From contig NZ_WRPK01000006.1 in NCBI RefSeq assembly GCF_009755815.1, positions 310,001-374,000 on the forward strand: DNA of 64,000 bases. The letters run 5' to 3'. The position numbers and the translations under genes are program-made. The stretch comes from Flavisphingomonas formosensis. Lineage in GTDB: Bacteria; Pseudomonadota; Alphaproteobacteria; Sphingomonadales; Sphingomonadaceae. Shown here piece after piece: positions 60,327 through 64,000 of the stretch (positions within the stretch are counted from its first letter, which is position 1; every line of letters begins with the position of its first letter). The notes beneath the pieces were generated by a model, which was not told the DNA's origin, ran no database searches, and saw only the letters and a program-made list of their open reading frames with translations.

Positions 60327-62720
60327 ATGCACGGGTTCGGAATTGCGAAAGGAACGATCTCGCTGGCCGCGCTGACGGTCATGCTCGCCGGGACGGCACA
60401 TGCCGAAGGCGCGGCGACGGCGGCATCGGCCGATTATGCCGCCGCCGAGGCGGAGAGCGGCGGGGAAATCCTCGTCACCGCCCGCAAGCGCGAGGAACGG
60501 GCGCAGGACGTGCCGATCGCCCTCAGCGTCGTCGGGCAGGAGGCGCTGGAGAAGACCGGAAACTTCACGCTGGGCCAGGTGCAGCAGCTGGTGCCCACGC
60601 TGCAGATCTTCAGCTACAATCCGCGCAACACGAACATCAACATCCGCGGTCTCGGCAGCAACATCGCGATCACCAACGACGGTCTCGACAATGGCGTCGG
60701 CGTCTATATCGACCAGGTCTATTACGGCCGCGTCGGCCAATCCCAGTTCGATCTCGTCGATCTCGATCATATCGAGGTGCTGCGCGGGCCCCAGGGCACG
60801 CTGTTCGGCCGCAACACCACGGCAGGCGCGATCAACATCGCGACCCGCGCGCCGAGCTTCGACACCGAATTCAAGGGCGAGGCGTCGCTGGGCAACCATG
60901 GCTATCACCAGGTGCGCGGGTCGCTCTCCGGTCCGATCATCGCCGACAAGCTCGCGGCCCGGATCAGCATCGCCGATACGCATCGCGACGGCTTCGTGGA
61001 CAATGTGCGTACCGGTGTGGACACGCAGAATTACGACAATTTCACGATCCGTGGTCAGCTGCTCGCCAAGCCGACCGAGGCGCTCTCGATCCGGCTGATC
61101 GGCGATTGGTCCCGCCAGCGACAGAATTGCTGCGTCCAGCTGCTGGCCGGCAAGTTCACCACCTATAGCGACGGAACGCCCGTCCAGGCGCTGGCGGGCG
61201 GCGGCACCAACAATTTCTTCGATCGCATCGCGCGCGCAGGTTATTCGATCGTGTCGTTAAACGCCTTCGACCGCGTGACCGATGCGGACTCGCCCTATCA
61301 AGCGAACATGACGAGCTGGGGCGTTTCCGGCCAGGTCGACTGGGATTTCGGCAGCGCCACGCTGACCTCGATCACTGCCTATCGCCGCTGGAACTGGAAC
61401 CCGGCGAACGACGCCGATTCGATCGGCCTGCCGATCCTCACGCAGGCGCAGATGGCCAACCGGCAGCGGCAGTTCAGTCAGGAAATCCGGCTGGCCTCCA
61501 ACGGCTCGCGCAAGCTCGATTATGTGCTCGGCCTCTATTATTTCTACCAGAAGATCCGCGGCGACGGCGTCACCCGCTACGGATCGGCAGCCGCCAATTT
61601 CTACCTGCCGCCCAGCGTCCCGGCGGTACTGGGCAACGCTGCGCTGAACGGCTTTGAATCCGATGCGATCTCGATCCCGCAGACCCACAGCTACGCAGCG
61701 TTCGGCCAGGCGGCCTGGCACATCAGCGACGCGCTCACGCTGAGCGGCGGCCTCAGATTCACGCATGAGGAGAAGAAGGGCTATTATTCGCAATTCACCG
61801 TCGATGGCGTCGATCTTTCGACATTGCCGGCCGCGCTCGCATTGGCGGCCCAAGGCATCCGCAACAATTTCAACCGCGAGGTCGCCTATACGACGCGGGT
61901 GAAGGACGACAGCCTGTCCGGCCAGGCGACGCTCTCCTACACGATCGCGCCGGATCTGCTCGCCTACGCGACCTATTCGCGCGGCGCCAAATCCGGCGGG
62001 CTCAACCTCACGGCACTGCTCGACATCGCGAACGCCAAGGTGAAGCCCGAGAAGGTCGACAATTACGAGATCGGCCTCAAGTCCCAATTCCTCGAACGCA
62101 AGGTGACGCTGAACCTCGCAGCCTTCCAGACCAATGTGCGCGATTATCAGACGCTCATCCTCGACACTGTCAACCCGCCCTTCACGCAGCAATATATCGC
62201 GAACATCCCGAAGGTCCGCACCCGCGGCGTCGAGGGCGACCTGCAGGTCCAGCCGGTCAAGGGCATCAACCTGAACGCCTCCTTTGCCTACACAGACGCC
62301 ACCTACCGCAACTACAAGAACAGCCCTGCGCCCGTGGAGCAGAATCCGGCCGCCGGCCTCACCACCGATCTCAGCGGACAGCCGCTCGCCGGCGTGCCGA
62401 AATGGACCTATACGCTTGGCGCAGACGTCGAGCAGCCGGTCGGCACCGCCATACTCTACGCCCATGCCGACTATTCGCACCGCTCGAAATTCTACACGAG
62501 CGTCAGCAACTCCGTTTACTCGATCATCAAGCCCTATGGTCTGGCCAATGCCCGGATCGGCGTGCGCACCGAGGACGGTCATTGGGATTTCTCGGTCTGG
62601 GCGCGCAACCTGTTCGACAAGGACTATTTCATCACGCTGAGCCCGAGCAACACCGGGCTGATCACGGGGCTGACCGGTGATCCACGCACCTTCGGCATCA
62701 CGCTCCGCACCAGCCTGTGA
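60327..62720 (+). CDS. TonB-dependent receptor (substrate uptake)
   Basis: 797 residues with a signal peptide (ends AGTAHA), TonB box EILVTARKREERAQDVPIAL, plug signature VLRGPQGTLFGRNTTAGAINIATR, and a beta barrel that ends with RTSL rather than an aromatic residue. ATG 60327 is used since the preceding part is not signal-like. Upstream by nine bases from a GPH-type transporter gene, so outer- and inner-membrane uptake are encoded together. Substrate is likely a glycoside or sugar-linked molecule by the transporter family. Confidence 0.9.
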   Translation: MHGFGIAKGTISLAALTVMLAGTAHAEGAATAASADYAAAEAESGGEILVTARKREERAQDVPIALSVVGQEALEKTGNFTLGQVQQLVPTLQIFSYNPRNTNINIRGLGSNIAITNDGLDNGVGVYIDQVYYGRVGQSQFDLVDLDHIEVLRGPQGTLFGRNTTAGAINIATRAPSFDTEFKGEASLGNHGYHQVRGSLSGPIIADKLAARISIADTHRDGFVDNVRTGVDTQNYDNFTIRGQLLAKPTEALSIRLIGDWSRQRQNCCVQLLAGKFTTYSDGTPVQALAGGGTNNFFDRIARAGYSIVSLNAFDRVTDADSPYQANMTSWGVSGQVDWDFGSATLTSITAYRRWNWNPANDADSIGLPILTQAQMANRQRQFSQEIRLASNGSRKLDYVLGLYYFYQKIRGDGVTRYGSAAANFYLPPSVPAVLGNAALNGFESDAISIPQTHSYAAFGQAAWHISDALTLSGGLRFTHEEKKGYYSQFTVDGVDLSTLPAALALAAQGIRNNFNREVAYTTRVKDDSLSGQATLSYTIAPDLLAYATYSRGAKSGGLNLTALLDIANAKVKPEKVDNYEIGLKSQFLERKVTLNLAAFQTNVRDYQTLILDTVNPPFTQQYIANIPKVRTRGVEGDLQVQPVKGINLNASFAYTDATYRNYKNSPAPVEQNPAAGLTTDLSGQPLAGVPKWTYTLGADVEQPVGTAILYAHADYSHRSKFYTSVSNSVYSIIKPYGLANARIGVRTEDGHWDFSVWARNLFDKDYFITLSPSNTGLITGLTGDPRTFGITLRTSL

Positions 62721-62729
62721 GGTGAATCC

Positions 62730-64000
62730 ATGGCCACGATCCTGTCCGTACTGCCTGCCGACACTGCCCTCCGGTCGACACCGCGCGGGCGCCTCTCGGC
62801 GGGCAGACTCGTCGCCTTCTCCAGCCTCGCATTGCCCATCTACGCCGCGCAGATGCCGCTCAACGTCTACCTGCCGGCCATCTATGCCCAGCATTATGGC
62901 CTGCCGCTCGCGCTGCTCGGCACGATCTTCCTGATCGAGAAATTGTGGGGGACGCTCGCCGATCCGTTGATCGGCACGCTCAGCGACCGCACCGCCGGGC
63001 GGATCGGCCGGCGCAAGCCGTGGATCGCGGCAGGCGGCATCCTGTTCGGCCTGGCCGGCGTCGCTCTGTTCTTCCCGCCGGCCGATGTCGGCCCCTGGTG
63101 GCTCGGCTCCGCCTTGTTCGTCTTCTATCTCGGCTGGTCGATGATCCAGATCCCCTATCTGGCCTGGTCGGGCGAGATTTCGGGCGATTATCATGAGCGC
63201 ACCCGGATTGTGACCTACCAGACCGTGGTCGGGTCCGCCGCGCTGCTCGCGGTGCTGGTGCTGCCGACGATCGTCGACCAGATCCGCCCCGGCGACGCGC
63301 CGCTGAAGCTCGGCGCGATGGGCGCGGCGATCCTGCTCGCGCTCATTCTCGCCCTGCTGCTCGCCCTGCGCGCCTTTCCCGAACCGCCGCTGCCGGCCGT
63401 CCGCGCCGAACGCCAGCCGCTGCTCGCCACCATCGGCATCGTGCTGCGCGACGGACCGTTGATGCGCGTCCTGCTCTCCGATTTCGCGGTGACGATCGGG
63501 CAGAATATCCGCGGCACGCTCTTCGTCTTCTTCGTCGCCATCTATATGGGCCTGCCCCATTGGGCGAGCGGCTTGTTCCTGCTCCAGTTCATCTTCGGCA
63601 TCACCGCCGGGCCGATCTGGATGGCGATCGCCCGCCGCCTCGGCAAGCACCGCACCGCGGTGATCGGCGAGCTCGTCCAGGTGGTGATCAACCTCGGCCT
63701 GCTGCTGGTCGTGCCCGGGGAACTGCCGCTGCTGCTGGCGCTCACCGTCGCGCAGGGGCTCGCCCAGGGATCGGGCAACCTCATGCTCCGCGCGATGGTC
63801 GCCGACGCCGCCGATCGCCATCGGCTGGAAACCGGCGAGGATCGCTCCGCCCTGTTCTTCTCGGTGTTCAGCATCTCGATGAAGGGCGGGATGGCCGCCG
63901 CCGTCGGCCTCGCGCTGCCGCTCGTCGCCTGGGCCGGATTCGATCCGGCCAGCCAGCACAACAGCCATGAGGCGCTGCGCGCGCTGCTGCTGCTGTTCGC
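62730..64000 (+). CDS. GPH/MFS_2-type sugar:cation symporter (3' partial)
   Basis: The frame runs from ATG 62730 past the window end, 423 codons so far, which is near the usual full length of 450-480. EKLWGTLADPLIGTLSDRTAGRIGRRKPWI is the GPH-family loop 2-3 signature (given in two parts here: LADPLIGTLSDRT and GRIGRRKPWI). Twelve membrane segments are expected, ten of which are in view; later landmarks are VTYQTVVGSAALLAVLVLP and EDRSALFFSVFSISMKGGMA. It imports a glycoside or sugar with a cation. Coupled to the receptor nine bases upstream. Confidence 0.85.
   Translation, partial: MATILSVLPADTALRSTPRGRLSAGRLVAFSSLALPIYAAQMPLNVYLPAIYAQHYGLPLALLGTIFLIEKLWGTLADPLIGTLSDRTAGRIGRRKPWIAAGGILFGLAGVALFFPPADVGPWWLGSALFVFYLGWSMIQIPYLAWSGEISGDYHERTRIVTYQTVVGSAALLAVLVLPTIVDQIRPGDAPLKLGAMGAAILLALILALLLALRAFPEPPLPAVRAERQPLLATIGIVLRDGPLMRVLLSDFAVTIGQNIRGTLFVFFVAIYMGLPHWASGLFLLQFIFGITAGPIWMAIARRLGKHRTAVIGELVQVVINLGLLLVVPGELPLLLALTVAQGLAQGSGNLMLRAMVADAADRHRLETGEDRSALFFSVFSISMKGGMAAAVGLALPLVAWAGFDPASQHNSHEALRALLLLF

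Noticed and set aside
61257-63968. Very long minus-strand open frame (over 900 codons)
   Set aside because: It runs opposite to a clear TonB receptor and a clear GPH transporter; its protein is a low-complexity mixture of Arg, Asp, Gln and Glu, the expected antisense product of GC-rich coding DNA.

Overview
The window is GC-rich, densely coded, and shows no rRNA, tRNA, insertion sequence or CRISPR array. Three large SusC-like TonB-dependent receptors, many catabolic enzymes (amidohydrolases, CoA-transferase, SDR, aldehyde dehydrogenases, CoA ligase), DUF861 bicupins, a cytosolic Cys-rich copper storage protein and a copAB/copCD locus together point to an alphaproteobacterium of the Sphingomonadaceae. 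That assignment is inference from gene content only.

Layout. (1) 1-5827: a catabolic run of amidohydrolase, AraC regulator, family III CoA-transferase, second amidohydrolase and SDR. (2) 6046-17797: what looks like one complete regulon. A MocR-type (GntR/aminotransferase) regulator sits at one end. The transcription units are an ABM-like protein with a four-Cys tail, bicupin 1, aldehyde dehydrogenase plus glutathione transferase, an acyl-CoA synthetase, bicupin 2 and a TonB receptor. Each of the six units is preceded by the same two-part operator: TGGNNCCAT, then [AT]GGNNCT[AT] exactly 24 bases further on. Good intrinsic terminators follow bicupin 1 and the receptor. (3) 17812-19100: a truncated ABM gene, a copper storage protein and a gene fragment. 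(4) 19287-24422: a peptide/nickel-type ABC transporter of four overlapping genes. (5) 24631-27070: a DUF4198/HupE-type envelope cluster. (6) 27235-47108: two paralogous amine or amino-acid catabolic modules. Each has a DAO-type FAD oxidoreductase, a double GNAT, an aldehyde dehydrogenase, a class III aminotransferase and an Lrp regulator. (7) 47232-49002: a DUF1624 membrane protein, then decayed pieces of an ABC permease and of a DAO-type oxidoreductase, then a structured leader. (8) 49003-53200: siderophore-type receptor, PepSY membrane protein and GhrA-like reductase. (9) 53211-59368: copper resistance, with copA-copB-copB2 behind a CnrYXH-like anti-sigma/sensor/sigma set and divergent copCD. 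(10) 60327 to the end: a TonB receptor and a GPH-type sugar/cation symporter cut by the window edge.

How it fits together. Region 2 reads as an uptake-and-oxidation pathway: the receptor imports a substrate, the aldehyde dehydrogenase and CoA ligase oxidise and activate a carbonyl/acid intermediate, and the bicupins and ABM-like protein do uncharacterised work under PLP-dependent MocR control. Region 6 reads as oxidative deamination and transamination of amino compounds, probably fed by the ABC transporter. Gene fragments at 18840-19095 and 48455-48745 are mirror images of intact genes elsewhere in the window (DUF1624 3' end; permease and oxidoreductase 3' ends), so the transporter, the DUF1624 gene and the oxidase modules have been duplicated and partly lost together. 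The best candidate for an undescribed system is the MocR regulon at 6046-17797.
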